A stretch of DNA of 64,000 nt from Mucilaginibacter sp. L294 (GCF_001636615.1 NZ_LGEK01000007.1:26044-90043); one strand, 5' to 3'. Positions 42,688-51,402 are shown, counted from the stretch's first letter. Numbers and translations: made by a program. The notes: generated by a model not told the origin, from the letters alone.

Positions 42688-43392
42688 TCAATCAAATAAA
42701 TTGTATTGCTGGTTTGGTTTCTCCCCGTTCTCTATCCTTATCTTGTTCACTAAGAGGTGTGCTTGCCTTGTAGGCTCGGGTATGCGGTAGCCACGGATAC
42801 AATTTTTGATCACATCAACACTTTGCTGCATGCTGATATTGTGGCCCGGCGAAATGTAAATTGGGTTGCAACGTTCTTTACTGCGCAGCGCGATGCCTAT
42901 CAGCTCGCCCTTATCATACATCGGGCTTTGGGCAAATATTTTATCGGCTGGTTCCTGGTACTTACCATATAGCCTGCTTTTGGCGCTGCCTATAGTGGGT
43001 ACATCGGTTAATAAGCCAAAGTGTGTGGCAATACCGGTGCGGCGCTCGTGTGCAATGCCTTGCCCGTCTAACACCAGCAAATCGGGTTTGGTATAAAGGT
43101 TATTCCACGCGCTATATAAAGCCGGTACCTCCCTGAATGCCAGCAGGCCCGATATATAAGGGAATGAAGTATGCGCTATAGCGGTTGAGGTGCTGATCAC
43201 CTGCATTTCGGGGTATTTGAATACTACTATACCCGCATACAACAGTTCTGAATTTTTATTGAAGGATATATCGGCCCCGGCTAAGGTTTTAATGGGCTTG
43301 TGCAGTTCGCGTATTTGTATCCTGCTTCGCAAATGGTTTTGGTAATCAATTGCTTCGGCAGGGGTGAGGTGTTCATAGCCGGATGGATCCAT
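42688..43392 (-). CDS. nfi: Endonuclease V (deoxyinosine 3'-endonuclease)
   Basis: A 234-residue enzyme. GADISFNKNSELLYAGIVV holds the first catalytic Asp, then PYISGLLAFREVPALYSAW holds the Glu of the REVP motif, then PDLLVLDGQGIAHERRTGIA holds the second Asp and the GxG loop; TIGSAKSRL follows. Endonuclease V cuts next to deaminated adenine (inosine), mainly during alternative excision repair. Its length is normal. It is the upstream neighbour of the minimal ABC pair on the same strand and lies 12 bp beyond the rpoD terminator. Confidence 0.94.
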   Translation of the reverse strand: MDPSGYEHLTPAEAIDYQNHLRSRIQIRELHKPIKTLAGADISFNKNSELLYAGIVVFKYPEMQVISTSTAIAHTSFPYISGLLAFREVPALYSAWNNLYTKPDLLVLDGQGIAHERRTGIATHFGLLTDVPTIGSAKSRLYGKYQEPADKIFAQSPMYDKGELIGIALRSKERCNPIYISPGHNISMQQSVDVIKNCIRGYRIPEPTRQAHLLVNKIRIENGEKPNQQYNLFD

Positions 43393-43404
43393 GCCTCTAT
43401 AACA

Positions 43405-43445
43405 TAAAAAAGCCCCCGCTTGTTTAAACGGGGGCCTTTTTTTAA
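43405..43445 (-). terminator. Intrinsic terminator after rpoD
   Basis: GCCCCCG (43412-43418) pairs with CGGGGGC (43429-43435). Six A residues on the left read as a T run on the minus strand, and a T tract lies on the right. It comes 8 bp after the rpoD stop. Confidence 0.85.
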
Positions 43446-43452
43446 CTATCGG

Positions 43453-44313
43453 TTATCCTAAGTATGATTTCAGGATCTTGCTTCTTGAAGTATGGCGTAG
43501 CCTTTGCAGCGCCTTATCTTTTATCTGGCGTACGCGCTCGCGGGTTAAATTGAATTTTTCGCCAATTTCTTCCAGTGATAGCGGGTGGTTACTGCCTAAA
43601 CCAAAGAACAAAACGATTATCTCGCGCTCGCGTTCGGTAAGGGTTGATAAAGAGCGTTTGATCTCTTCAGATAACGACTCATTGATCAGGATCGAATCGG
43701 TATTTGGCTCCTGGTTTTCCAGTACATCCAACAATGTATTTTCTTCACCTTGTACAAACGGTGCGTCCATTGATACATGGCGGCCGCTGTTGCTTAGCGT
43801 ATCTGATATTTTATCTACTGTGGTTTCCAGTATGTCGGCAAGCTCTTCAGGAGATGGCTCACGCTCAAACTCCTGCTCCAGTTTTGAGAAGGCCTTGCTT
43901 ATTTTACTTAACGAACCAACCTGGTTCAATGGCAAACGCACAATACGGCTTTGCTCGGCAATGGCCTGTAATATTGATTGGCGGATCCACCAAACGGCGT
44001 ATGATATGAATTTGAAACCCTTGGTCTCGTCAAAGCGTTTCGCGGCTTTAATAAGGCCCAGGTTACCTTCGTTAATAAGGTCACCAAGGGTAAGTCCCTG
44101 GTTTTGATATTGTTTGGCTACCGATACCACAAAACGTAGGTTCGTTTTTGTTAAGCGCTCTAAGGCAGCCTGATCGCCTTCTCTAATTTTCTGGGCTAAG
44201 ATTACTTCTTCTTCGGCAGTTATTAGGTCAACTTTACCAATTTCGTGAAGATATTTGTCGAGGGACTGTGACTCACGGTTGGTAATGGATTGAGTTATTT
44301 TGAGTTGTCTCAT
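43453..44313 (-). CDS. rpoD: Primary sigma factor RpoD (SigA, short Bacteroidota type)
   Basis: A 286-residue sigma-70 factor that directs RNA polymerase to housekeeping promoters. Region 1.2 begins [21 protein letters not shown]; region 2 contains [38 protein letters not shown] and [16 protein letters not shown]; region 3 contains [17 protein letters not shown]; region 4.2 is [22 protein letters not shown]. It lacks the long region 1.1 of proteobacterial RpoD, as is typical of this phylum and linked to its TAnnTTTG promoters. It has its own terminator and a -7 box at 44356. Confidence 0.96.
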   Translation of the reverse strand: MRQLKITQSITNRESQSLDKYLHEIGKVDLITAEEEVILAQKIREGDQAALERLTKTNLRFVVSVAKQYQNQGLTLGDLINEGNLGLIKAAKRFDETKGFKFISYAVWWIRQSILQAIAEQSRIVRLPLNQVGSLSKISKAFSKLEQEFEREPSPEELADILETTVDKISDTLSNSGRHVSMDAPFVQGEENTLLDVLENQEPNTDSILINESLSEEIKRSLSTLTEREREIIVLFFGLGSNHPLSLEEIGEKFNLTRERVRQIKDKALQRLRHTSRSKILKSYLG

Positions 44314-44355
44314 TTATTTTATTAACCTCGATTCTTAAATTTAGAATTGAACGTG

Positions 44356-44363
44356 CAAAGCTA
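44356..44363 (-). promoter_or_regulatory. -7 box TAGCTTTG for rpoD
   Basis: The minus strand reads TAGCTTTG, a perfect TAnnTTTG, giving a predicted leader of about 36 nt before the rpoD ATG. No clear -33 element was found. Confidence 0.45.
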
Positions 44364-44535
44364 CAAATTTGTTTCTAAAAATAATACTTTCTACCTAACA
44401 ATGCCAGTATTTTACTATAAAATGAACAAAAATTTCCAATTGATTGATTTTAGGATAATATTTATTGTAAATCAATAAATAAATTTTGATTTGTAATAAA
44501 TATGCTATTTATTTGTGTTGTTCAAATATATCACC

Positions 44536-45183
44536 ATGAAAAAAATCAAAATACTGCAAATACTGGTTTACATAACTTTCACCCTATATTTTCTCCAAAA
44601 TTTCGGATCGGACGTTTATAATGGGGCTAAAGATGGTTGGAACGATTCTATCAGTATGGACGATCATGGCCCGTTTTTAGGCCCGGCCATATTTACGGTT
44701 TTAAAAGGCAACCTGATACCAGGAGTTAAAGCCGATAGTTTGCAGATAGGCCATGATTACCAGTTAAGAAATATAGCCATACTGGCTGATGTACGGATTA
44801 CCAATACTAATTTACAAGCCGCCGTATGGATTAAGATAATTAAAGTATTTGCCGCGCTTTTAGTGGCTGTTTTAATAGGATATATCGCATCTTTTACAAA
44901 TAAAGTTATGTTTAGTATTTACAAAGGAACCATGTTTGGGGCGCCCTGTGTAAAATTGATCAGAAAAATAGGTGTTTATATCCTGCTATATGCCCTTACT
45001 GATTACGTTTATCAATGGATGGATTTTTTAAAAGCTAAAACCTTGCTGCAGTCCCCTTTAATTGTAATTAATACGGTATCGTTTAGTTTTGGAACGGCAT
45101 TGTTTGCCATTTTCATATTCATCATTGCCGAAGCCTTTAATCAAGGCGGTAAATTAAAGGAAGAACAGGAGTTAACCATATAG
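44536..45183 (+). CDS. DUF2975 membrane protein
   Basis: A 215-residue membrane protein; the start is ATG 44536 (MKKIKILQILVY) and a TTG at 44515 is rejected. Four TM segments are likely: about 7-25, 100-125 (IKIIKVFAALLVAVLIGYIAS), 145-165 and 180-205. DUF2975 proteins are nearly always encoded next to a small HTH protein of the YozG type, as here with 45186, 2 bp away. The pair may control its own synthesis. Function is unknown. Confidence 0.82.
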   Translation: MKKIKILQILVYITFTLYFLQNFGSDVYNGAKDGWNDSISMDDHGPFLGPAIFTVLKGNLIPGVKADSLQIGHDYQLRNIAILADVRITNTNLQAAVWIKIIKVFAALLVAVLIGYIASFTNKVMFSIYKGTMFGAPCVKLIRKIGVYILLYALTDYVYQWMDFLKAKTLLQSPLIVINTVSFSFGTALFAIFIFIIAEAFNQGGKLKEEQELTI

Positions 45184-45185
45184 CC

Positions 45186-45389
45186 ATGCCCATAGTAATT
45201 AACCTTGATGTAATGATGGCACGGCGCAAAATGTCGTTAAACGAATTGAGTGAAAAGGTGGGTATCACCATCTCTAACCTGTCCATCTTAAAAACCGGTA
45301 AAGCCAAGGCCATCCGGATAGAAACTTTAGAGGCTATTTGTAAAGCTTTGGATTGCCAGCCCGGCGATATCCTGGAGTTTGTAAAGTAA
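45186..45389 (+). CDS. YozG-type HTH regulator (Cro/C1 family)
   Basis: A 67-residue single-domain DNA-binding protein. MARRKMSLNELSEKVGITISNLSILKTGKAKAIR has the helix-turn-helix at about 18-37, and the C-terminal ALDCQPGDILEFVK is the family's end. It starts 2 bp after the DUF2975 stop, so the two are translated together. It probably represses or activates its own operon. The target site is not seen in the 220-bp upstream region. Confidence 0.88.
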   Translation: MPIVINLDVMMARRKMSLNELSEKVGITISNLSILKTGKAKAIRIETLEAICKALDCQPGDILEFVK

Positions 45390-45399
45390 CCCCGGGCTG

Positions 45400-46239
45400 T
45401 TAAAGCTCGTCTAATCTGAAGATGTCCTTCACCTTAATGCCCTTTTCGGTTTGCTGAAGCGTGCAGCATTCGTTAAGCGGGTCGTGTTCCAGGTAAAGGA
45501 TGTATTCTTTTTCAACGGCTTCGTTCCAGTAGGCTTTTCTTTCTGTTAAAGTTTTCAACGGGAACATATCATAAGCCATTACGTAGGGCAGGGGCAGGTG
45601 CCCCACAGATGGCAGCAGATCGGCTATGTATAATACCTGTTTACCTTTGTAATTAATCAGCGGCAGCATCATCGCATCCGTATGGCCATAAGCAAACCTG
45701 ATGCTGATATCATCGGTAAAACTCACGCCATCCACCGCGTCAATAAACTTAAGCTGCCCGCTTTGTTGTATCGGTAATATATTATCTTTTAAAAACGAAG
45801 CCTTTTCGCGGTCGTTGGGGTTAACGGCCCAGTCCCAATGTTGCGGGTTGCTCCAGTAAGTGGCGTTTTTAAAGGCAGGGAGCAGCTTTTCGCCATCGCG
45901 TGCTACAGCGCCGCCAACATGGTCAAAATGCAGGTGTGTTAAAAACACATCGGTTATATCATCGCGGTGAAAGCCCTTTGCCGCTAATGAGCTATCCATC
46001 GTAGCATCGCCATGCAGGTAATAATGACTAAAAAACTTCTCGTCCTGCTTGTTACCAATGCCGGTATCAACCAATATCAGGCGGTTGCCATCCTCTATCA
46101 GCAGGCAGCGCATGGCCCAGGTGCAAAGGTTATTAGCATCGGCAGGGTTGGTTTTTTGCCATAACGCTTTTGGTACAACGCCAAACATCGCGCCGCCATC
46201 AAGTTTAAAAAAGCCGGTATCAATGGTATGTAGCTTCAT
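45400..46239 (-). CDS. Metallo-beta-lactamase-fold hydrolase
   Basis: A 279-residue MBL-fold enzyme. The metal site is DVFLTHLHFDHVGGAV (HxHxDH), with a further His in AYGHTDAMMLPLINY and a C-terminal LYLEHDPLNE. The protein begins MKLHTIDTGFFKLDGGAMFG. Substrates of this family range from lactones to quinols and phosphodiesters, so none can be named. It is cytoplasmic and divergent from the repeat array that follows it. Confidence 0.85.
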   Translation of the reverse strand: MKLHTIDTGFFKLDGGAMFGVVPKALWQKTNPADANNLCTWAMRCLLIEDGNRLILVDTGIGNKQDEKFFSHYYLHGDATMDSSLAAKGFHRDDITDVFLTHLHFDHVGGAVARDGEKLLPAFKNATYWSNPQHWDWAVNPNDREKASFLKDNILPIQQSGQLKFIDAVDGVSFTDDISIRFAYGHTDAMMLPLINYKGKQVLYIADLLPSVGHLPLPYVMAYDMFPLKTLTERKAYWNEAVEKEYILYLEHDPLNECCTLQQTEKGIKVKDIFRLDEL

Positions 46240-46287
46240 TGGTAGTAATTAAAAAGTGAAGGTAAAATTTATTTAGCATGTATGGTA

Positions 46288-46660
46288 ATTAACCACAGCG
46301 TGCACTGAGCTTTTCACAGAGGGATCAGAGCATTTTAATGTTTCTCTGTGTACTTTGTGTTTTTCCTTTGTGACCTCTGTGGTTAAATCAGATCATAAAA
46401 TTATTAACCACAGCGTGCACAGCGTTTTTTCACAGAGGTCACTAAGAAAAAAATCTCTGTGTACTTTGTGTTTCTCCCTTTGTGACCTCTGTGGTTAAAT
46501 CCGATCATAAAATTATTAACCACAGCGTGCACAGCGTTTTTTCACAGAGGTCACTAAGAAAAAAATCTCTGTGTACTTTGTGTTCCTCCCTTTGTGACCT
46601 CTGTGGTTAATCCGATCATGAAATTATTAACCATATAGTTTTTTCACAGAGAACGGATTA
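46288..46660. repeat. Tandem array of about 112-bp CACAGAG/CTCTGTGG repeats
   Basis: Three full units at about 46288-46402, 46403-46514 and 46515-46625 and a fourth partial unit to about 46660. Each starts ATTAACCACAGCGTGCAC and ends before CCGATCAT. Within a unit, CACAGAGGTCAC and GTGACCTCTGTG form a 12-bp perfect inverted repeat. There are no spacers of the CRISPR kind. Units 2 and 3 differ by only a few bases, so the amplification is recent. The same family is found at 26.3 and 53.5 kb. Confidence 0.85.
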
Positions 46661-46713
46661 TAAGTATTTTTCTGATGCCTGGCTTTTGCCTAATTAACCT
46701 ATAATGCTTTTCT

Positions 46714-47430
46714 TTGGCGTATATAACTACAAACCAATTGAAAGATATATTCGGTAATGCCTTGTTTGATTATTTTAAACAAAACGGCAAGCATAAGCTT
46801 TGGATAAACAACACCTATGGCCCAAAAGAGGAAATGCCCCTGGATGTGTATTTCCGTACCGAAGAGGAGATGCCCGATCTGGAACATATGGCCTTGAGCA
46901 GGTGTTACGGCAAGATTTTGGATATCGGCGCGGGGGCGGGCAGTCATGCTTTAATATTACAAGGTTTGGGCTTAGAGGTAACGGCGCTGGATATATCTGA
47001 ACTGGCAGTAACCATTATGCTGCAGCGTGGTGTTAAGCATGCAATAACAAAGGATATTTTTGATTACCACACAGAAAAATTCGACACGCTATTATTACTG
47101 ATGAATGGAATAGGCTTGTGCGGAACCCTTGAACAACTTCGCCGGTTTTTGCAACATGCCAAAACGCTGCTCAACAAGGGCGGCCGGCTGATATTTGATT
47201 CATCTGATATTGTTTATTTATACGAAGATGAATTACCGGATGGCGACGGATACTACGGTGAGCTTTCCTATCAATACGTTTACAAAGGCCAAAAAACCGA
47301 TTGGTTTAAATGGCTTTATATTGATCAGGAAACATTAAAAACCATTGCTGCAGAAGAAGGTTGGATAACCGAGTTTTTATATAATGACGGGTTTGATCAA
47401 TATTTAACAAGGCTTACGCCGGTAAATTAA
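46714..47430 (+). CDS. Class I SAM-dependent methyltransferase
   Basis: A 238-residue methyltransferase. GKILDIGAGAGSHALILQGLG is motif I binding SAM, followed by EVTALDISELAV. The first residues are MAYITTNQLKDIFGNALF, read from a TTG at 46714; the alternative start is TTG at 46738 (MKDIFGNAL), closer to family practice. No ATG precedes the conserved region in frame, because a stop lies just upstream. The substrate is unknown. It sits directly after the tandem repeat array, which may have cut off its original start. Confidence 0.75.
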   Translation: MAYITTNQLKDIFGNALFDYFKQNGKHKLWINNTYGPKEEMPLDVYFRTEEEMPDLEHMALSRCYGKILDIGAGAGSHALILQGLGLEVTALDISELAVTIMLQRGVKHAITKDIFDYHTEKFDTLLLLMNGIGLCGTLEQLRRFLQHAKTLLNKGGRLIFDSSDIVYLYEDELPDGDGYYGELSYQYVYKGQKTDWFKWLYIDQETLKTIAAEEGWITEFLYNDGFDQYLTRLTPVN

Positions 47431-47518
47431 GCCTCATATCCTTTCTGAAACAAAGCGTAGCGGGAATAATCCTCTATGGTTACAGTGAGCTTTAGGCCTG
47501 TTTTAAGCGAAAAAATGG

Positions 47519-47546
47519 CTGTTCCATTATGAACAAAACGGAACAG
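47519..47546. repeat. Inverted repeat CTGTTCC-N14-GGAACAG
   Basis: The 7-bp arms 47519-47525 and 47540-47546 are perfect complements. It is the first of three related palindromes within 0.5 kb. Confidence 0.5.
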
Positions 47547-47690
47547 AACATAAAATGCGTTAGTGTCTATATGTCAGTTATTTAAGCATAAAAACGTATG
47601 TTTTACTTGTATAAAATATTAGTTAATTCAGGTCGTTTTGAGGTCGAAAAAAGGCGAAAAAAGGCGAAAACGGGCAAGTAAAAAATCGTT

Positions 47691-47773
47691 TTGTCATCCT
47701 GAATGCAGTGAAGGATCTATTAACAAACTGTGCCTAGCGGCGAATAGATGCTTCATTACGTTCAGCATGACAA
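47691..47773. repeat. REP-like imperfect palindrome TGTCATCCTGA...TCAGCATGACA
   Basis: The 83-bp element begins TTGTCATCCTGAATGCAGTG and ends TTCAGCATGACAA, with the AGATGCTTCATTACG segment pairing with the GTGAAGGATCT segment. This is a pattern I recall from intergenic repeats in many bacteria (TCATCCTGAGCG-type). It is probably a dispersed extragenic palindrome. Confidence 0.7.
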
Positions 47774-47821
47774 GTGGGTGCTACCGCTACAAGGCCTCCT
47801 TATCCCGAGCCAATAACAGGC

Positions 47822-47848
47822 TTGTTCCGTTTTAAAAAAGTGGAACAA
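47822..47848. repeat. Inverted repeat TTGTTCC-N13-GGAACAA
   Basis: The 7-bp arms 47822-47828 and 47842-47848 are perfect complements, with an A/T-rich spacer. It is the second of three related palindromes. Confidence 0.5.
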
Positions 47849-47975
47849 AAATGGAAAATTCATTACTTATTGTATATCAATATATTAAGTATCAAATCGC
47901 GTAGTGTTACTTTAGATAGAAGTAAAAAATAAAATAGCTAATAGTTTGGTTTACAATATGTTCCATTTGTTCCGC

Positions 47976-47998
47976 TTGTTCCATTTTTAGTGGAACAA
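47976..47998. repeat. Inverted repeat TTGTTCCA-N7-TGGAACAA
   Basis: The 8-bp arms 47976-47983 and 47991-47998 are perfect complements. Two more TGTTCC-type copies lie directly upstream (47959-47972). It is the third and tightest of the set. Confidence 0.55.
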
Positions 47999-48134
47999 AC
48001 TATCAATGTTTGGTTTGTTGTTTAACGGTTCAAAGGTTTAAAAAACAGTTGTCTTTTGCTTTTGTGTAATATTTTTGTGATAATTAAATTATTATATATA
48101 TTTACAAACCTATAGTACCTAATACTAACCATTG

Positions 48135-48692
48135 GTGAGAAGATTTCTGGCAATAATGCTCTTGAGTGTGCACCTGTTTAATACAGGTGGCTATAGCCTT
48201 GTCCTCCAATATTTCATCCACCAGTCCGAAGTACAAATAGTTAAAGAAATTTACGAGAATAAGGTAGATGCCACACAACTTGTGCAGGTAAAGATCCCCG
48301 TAAAGAACCGCGTAACAAACGATTGGCCCGATTACAAACGTATACAGGGGCAGGTACAGCTAAAAGACGGTTTTTACAACTACGTAGGTGTTAAAATGAC
48401 CCGCGACACCATGTTTTTGGTTTGCATTGCAAACAATACCAAAACCAAGCTTTTTAACGCGAATATAATTCTGGCCAAAAATGTATGCGATGCCCCATTA
48501 ACAAAAAAGGGGCAGGAGGTACCTGCTAAAAAATCATCTTCATCCCCAATATCAGAGTATAATAACCCCGAGGTTAATTATACCTTTTTAAGTTTTGAAG
48601 ATTCTATCGACAGAAGCGAGAACATTATAGCTTCTAAATTATCCACTCCATATATTAAATCGCCGGGCAAACCGCCAAACCACATCGGCTGA
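48135..48692 (+). CDS. Conserved hypothetical protein, first gene of the haloperoxidase cluster
   Basis: A 185-residue protein, starting at GTG 48135 (MRRFLAIMLLSVHLFNTGGY); a TTG three bases earlier is possible. The N terminus is a signal or anchor. The mature part has VQIVKEIYENKVDATQLVQVKIP and GFYNYVGVKMTRDTMFLVCI. I recall relatives in Sphingobacteriaceae but no function. It lies 193 bp before the first outer-membrane-barrel gene on the same strand and may be part of that cluster. Confidence 0.65.
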   Translation: MRRFLAIMLLSVHLFNTGGYSLVLQYFIHQSEVQIVKEIYENKVDATQLVQVKIPVKNRVTNDWPDYKRIQGQVQLKDGFYNYVGVKMTRDTMFLVCIANNTKTKLFNANIILAKNVCDAPLTKKGQEVPAKKSSSSPISEYNNPEVNYTFLSFEDSIDRSENIIASKLSTPYIKSPGKPPNHIG

Positions 48693-48885
48693 TATCGTTT
48701 ATTCAATAAACTTATTATTTCTTGATTGCTGTAACCCTAACAAAGTGTGTTCTGTATGACCCCATTGTGTTGTTTTACGGTGTAATTAAGATGAAAAAAA
48801 TATTAAGGACCGGTTTCTGATTTGTGAGATTTTTAGCAGCCGGTTCTTATAAATAAAGTCCTTTCTTCCAATTATAACCCCTTGT

Positions 48886-49827
48886 ATGAAAAAATATTTA
48901 CAATATATTAACAGGTATTGTATGGTTGTTTTGGGATGTGTTGTTTTCTCGCAAACAGTTAACGCGCAAACCGAAACAGATGCTTTAATGATACCTAAAA
49001 ACTACTTTTGCGCCGCCGGCATATATACCCACAATAGCTGGGATCATTACTGGGAGGGCACCTTTAAACGAGAAAACCTCAATTTAGGCACTATTAGCAG
49101 CAACGTTTACGCGGTAGGTGGTAACTATGGCTTAAGCAACCGTGTAAACGTGTTGTTTATGATACCTTATATAAAAACAAATGCATCAGCTGGTACGCTA
49201 AGAGGCCAGAGCGGTGTGCAGGATATTAGCCTTGCCGTTAAATGGTTAGCCGTTAAGCAGGAGGTGGGCCGTGGCTTATTAAGCTTGCACGCTATTGTAT
49301 CGGGTGTTATCCCGGTTGGTAACTACCAGGCCGATTTCCTTCCGCTATCGTTAGGTATGCAAACCAAAAGCATCGCGCTGCGCGGGTTGGTGAATTACCA
49401 GGTAGGCCGGTTTTTTGTTGCCGGTGCGGGCCAGTATGTGCGCAAGGACAACATCACCATTGACCGCGACAACTACTACACTACCGAAATGCACTACACC
49501 AACCAGGTTGCCATGCCAAATGCTACAAACTTTTTGTTTAGCACCGGTTACCGCAGCTTAAAGTTTAATGCCGAAGCTACTTTAACCAAAGTAAACACTA
49601 TTGGTGGGTTTGATATCACCAAAAACAACATGCCATTCCCAAGCAACAACATGGATGCTACATTAGCAGGCGGTGTATTTAAGTATATGTTTCAGTCTAT
49701 TGCAGGGCTTGAGCTTACCGCGGGTGGTAACTATGTATTAAAAGGCCGTAATGTAGGCCAAAACCTTTCGGTTTTTGGTGGCGTGTACTATGTATTCTCT
49801 GTTAAAAAGAATAAATCTGATAAATAA
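48886..49827 (+). CDS. Outer-membrane beta-barrel protein (barrel A)
   Basis: A 313-residue protein with a signal peptide (MKKYLQYINRYCMVVLGCVV...NAQ) and many alternating strands: GGNYGLSNRVNVLFMIPYIK, SLAVKWLAVKQ, ALRGLVNYQVGRFFVAGAGQYV and a C-terminal FGGVYYVFSVKK. This is typical of a 12- to 14-strand transporter-type barrel (phenol-degradation or MetA-pathway superfamily). It probably forms a channel in the outer membrane. The haloperoxidase gene starts 8 bp after its stop, so they are one transcript. Confidence 0.8.
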   Translation: MKKYLQYINRYCMVVLGCVVFSQTVNAQTETDALMIPKNYFCAAGIYTHNSWDHYWEGTFKRENLNLGTISSNVYAVGGNYGLSNRVNVLFMIPYIKTNASAGTLRGQSGVQDISLAVKWLAVKQEVGRGLLSLHAIVSGVIPVGNYQADFLPLSLGMQTKSIALRGLVNYQVGRFFVAGAGQYVRKDNITIDRDNYYTTEMHYTNQVAMPNATNFLFSTGYRSLKFNAEATLTKVNTIGGFDITKNNMPFPSNNMDATLAGGVFKYMFQSIAGLELTAGGNYVLKGRNVGQNLSVFGGVYYVFSVKKNKSDK

Positions 49828-49835
49828 GAAAAGTG

Positions 49836-51389
49836 ATGAAAAAAAGTATATCCTATATATTACCAGTAATGATGATAACCTTATCGGTTTTCAATTCATC
49901 ATGTAAAAAAGACATCCAGGAGCGTAACCAGGATTACCCTGCACTGGCGCCAACCAATATTGATCTTAACGCAGATACCTGGACGCCTATATTAACAGGC
50001 GCCAGCACATTTACAGTTGCTACGCCTGATGCTGTTACTGCACCAAATTACCTGGCCGACCTGAACGAGATAAAAAGCTACCAGCACAACCTTACCAGCG
50101 AACAGAAGGCTATTATAAAATACTGGAGCGCCGGTTCGGTATTACGTTGGAACGAGATATTACGTGAGCTTGTTGCCAAGCATAACCTGCCGCCTTATCA
50201 GAATGATGATGGATCTTATCCGTTCCCTAGTGCCGCAAACCCGTTGGCGTACCCGTTATTTCCCTTCTCCAACCCGCCTTATGCGGCCCGTGCTTATGCT
50301 TATGTAAGTGCAGCACAGTATGATGCATTAGTACAGGCCTGGAAATTTAAAAAACAGTTTGGCCGCCCGGCACCATACAAAACCGACGCAAGTATACAGG
50401 CGCTTGTTCCTAAATCAGACCTGCCGGCATACCCAAGTGAGGATGCTGTTGTGGCCGGGGTTACAGCTAAAATGATGGAGTTATTATTCCCGGGCGACCT
50501 GGATTTTATCCAGAAAAAAGTTGCTGAAGAAAAGCTATACCGTATTATGGCAGGTGCCAATACCCGCTCGGATATGGATGCAGGCGAAGCTTTGGGTAAA
50601 CAGGTTGCAGCTGTATTTTTAGCCCGTGCCCGTGCCGATAAGGCCGGTGCCGCTATTGGTACACCTGCTGATTGGAAGGCTTTTGAAGATAACACAGCAG
50701 CAGCAGGAAATACGCCATGGATAAGCCTTGAGTTGCCAAAACGCCCACCAATGCTGCCATTATTTACAAAGGTTAACCCATTCCTGTTCCCTACAGAAAC
50801 TGTTGTGGCCTTACGCCCGGCACCACCATACGGAACTAATACCCCCGAGTTTAAAAAAGAATCTGATGAAGTATTGGCAATGAGTAAAGATCATAGCCGC
50901 GAACATGAGCGCATTGTCGCTTTCTGGGCAGATGGTGTTGGTACAGTAACCCCTCCGGGCCACTGGAATAATATTGCTGCCGATGAGTTTGTTAAACACA
51001 ATTTTAGCGAAGTACGTTGGGCACGCAACCTTGCGTTATTGAACATGGCCGAAATGGATGCCGCCATTGTATGCTGGGATGCCAAATATTTTTACTTTAA
51101 CCCGCGCCCAACACAAATGGTAATGAATATAAAAACATTAACAGGCATACCTAACTTTCCGTCGTATACATCGGGCCACTCAAACTTTAGCGGTGCGGCG
51201 GCAACTGTTTTGGGTTATATAGTACCCGAAAAAGCAAAAGCCTTTATGGATATGGCTAATGAAGCGGCCATGTCCCGCTTATACGGTGCTATCCACTACC
51301 GCAGTGATTGCGAAGTTGGTTTGCAAACAGGTATAAAAGTTGGCCAATATGCCGTTAACAGGGGCAAAGCAGACGGAGCTGGGAACTAA
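49836..51389 (+). CDS. Vanadium-dependent haloperoxidase/PAP2-superfamily lipoprotein
   Basis: A 517-residue protein starting MKKSISYILP at 49836, with a lipoprotein-like signal ending near Cys23 (SSCKKD). The vanadate or phosphate site is complete: Lys417 and Arg424 in KYFYFNPRP, Ser446-Gly447-His448 in YTSGHSNFSG, and Arg481, His487 and Asp491 in SRLYGAIHYRSD. His487 is the expected vanadium ligand. The same site serves acid phosphatases, so activity could be halide oxidation or phosphate removal. It is anchored to the outer membrane or periplasm and flanked by barrels and a DoxX-like protein. Confidence 0.88.
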   Translation: MKKSISYILPVMMITLSVFNSSCKKDIQERNQDYPALAPTNIDLNADTWTPILTGASTFTVATPDAVTAPNYLADLNEIKSYQHNLTSEQKAIIKYWSAGSVLRWNEILRELVAKHNLPPYQNDDGSYPFPSAANPLAYPLFPFSNPPYAARAYAYVSAAQYDALVQAWKFKKQFGRPAPYKTDASIQALVPKSDLPAYPSEDAVVAGVTAKMMELLFPGDLDFIQKKVAEEKLYRIMAGANTRSDMDAGEALGKQVAAVFLARARADKAGAAIGTPADWKAFEDNTAAAGNTPWISLELPKRPPMLPLFTKVNPFLFPTETVVALRPAPPYGTNTPEFKKESDEVLAMSKDHSREHERIVAFWADGVGTVTPPGHWNNIAADEFVKHNFSEVRWARNLALLNMAEMDAAIVCWDAKYFYFNPRPTQMVMNIKTLTGIPNFPSYTSGHSNFSGAAATVLGYIVPEKAKAFMDMANEAAMSRLYGAIHYRSDCEVGLQTGIKVGQYAVNRGKADGAGN

Positions 51390-51402
51390 GAAGAGAGAGA
51401 AT

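Larger units (their letters stand above)
47431..48134. other. Gene-free 0.7-kb region with inverted repeats and a REP-like element
   Basis: No credible gene is found; the 65-residue frame at 47638-47835 lies in repeats. It holds the elements listed separately, three GTTCC/GGAAC inverted repeats (47519-47546, 47822-47848 and 47976-47998), a 10-bp tandem repeat AAAAAAGGCG at 47645-47664, and a REP-like repeat at 47691-47773. Regulatory or mobile origin is possible. Confidence 0.6.

Noticed and set aside
43478..44107. 209-residue open frame antisense to rpoD
   Set aside because: It is Ser/Arg rich and lies opposite a strongly conserved gene; it is a codon-bias shadow.
46288..46660. Tandem repeats considered as a CRISPR array
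   Set aside because: The unit is about 112 bp with no unique spacers, and there are no cas genes near by.
47638..47835. 65-residue open frame in the gene-free stretch
   Set aside because: It lies across the REP-like repeat and has no protein signature.
48791..48820. Tiny 9-codon open frame before barrel A (MKKILRTGF)
   Set aside because: It is too short to support as a gene; a leader peptide role cannot be shown.
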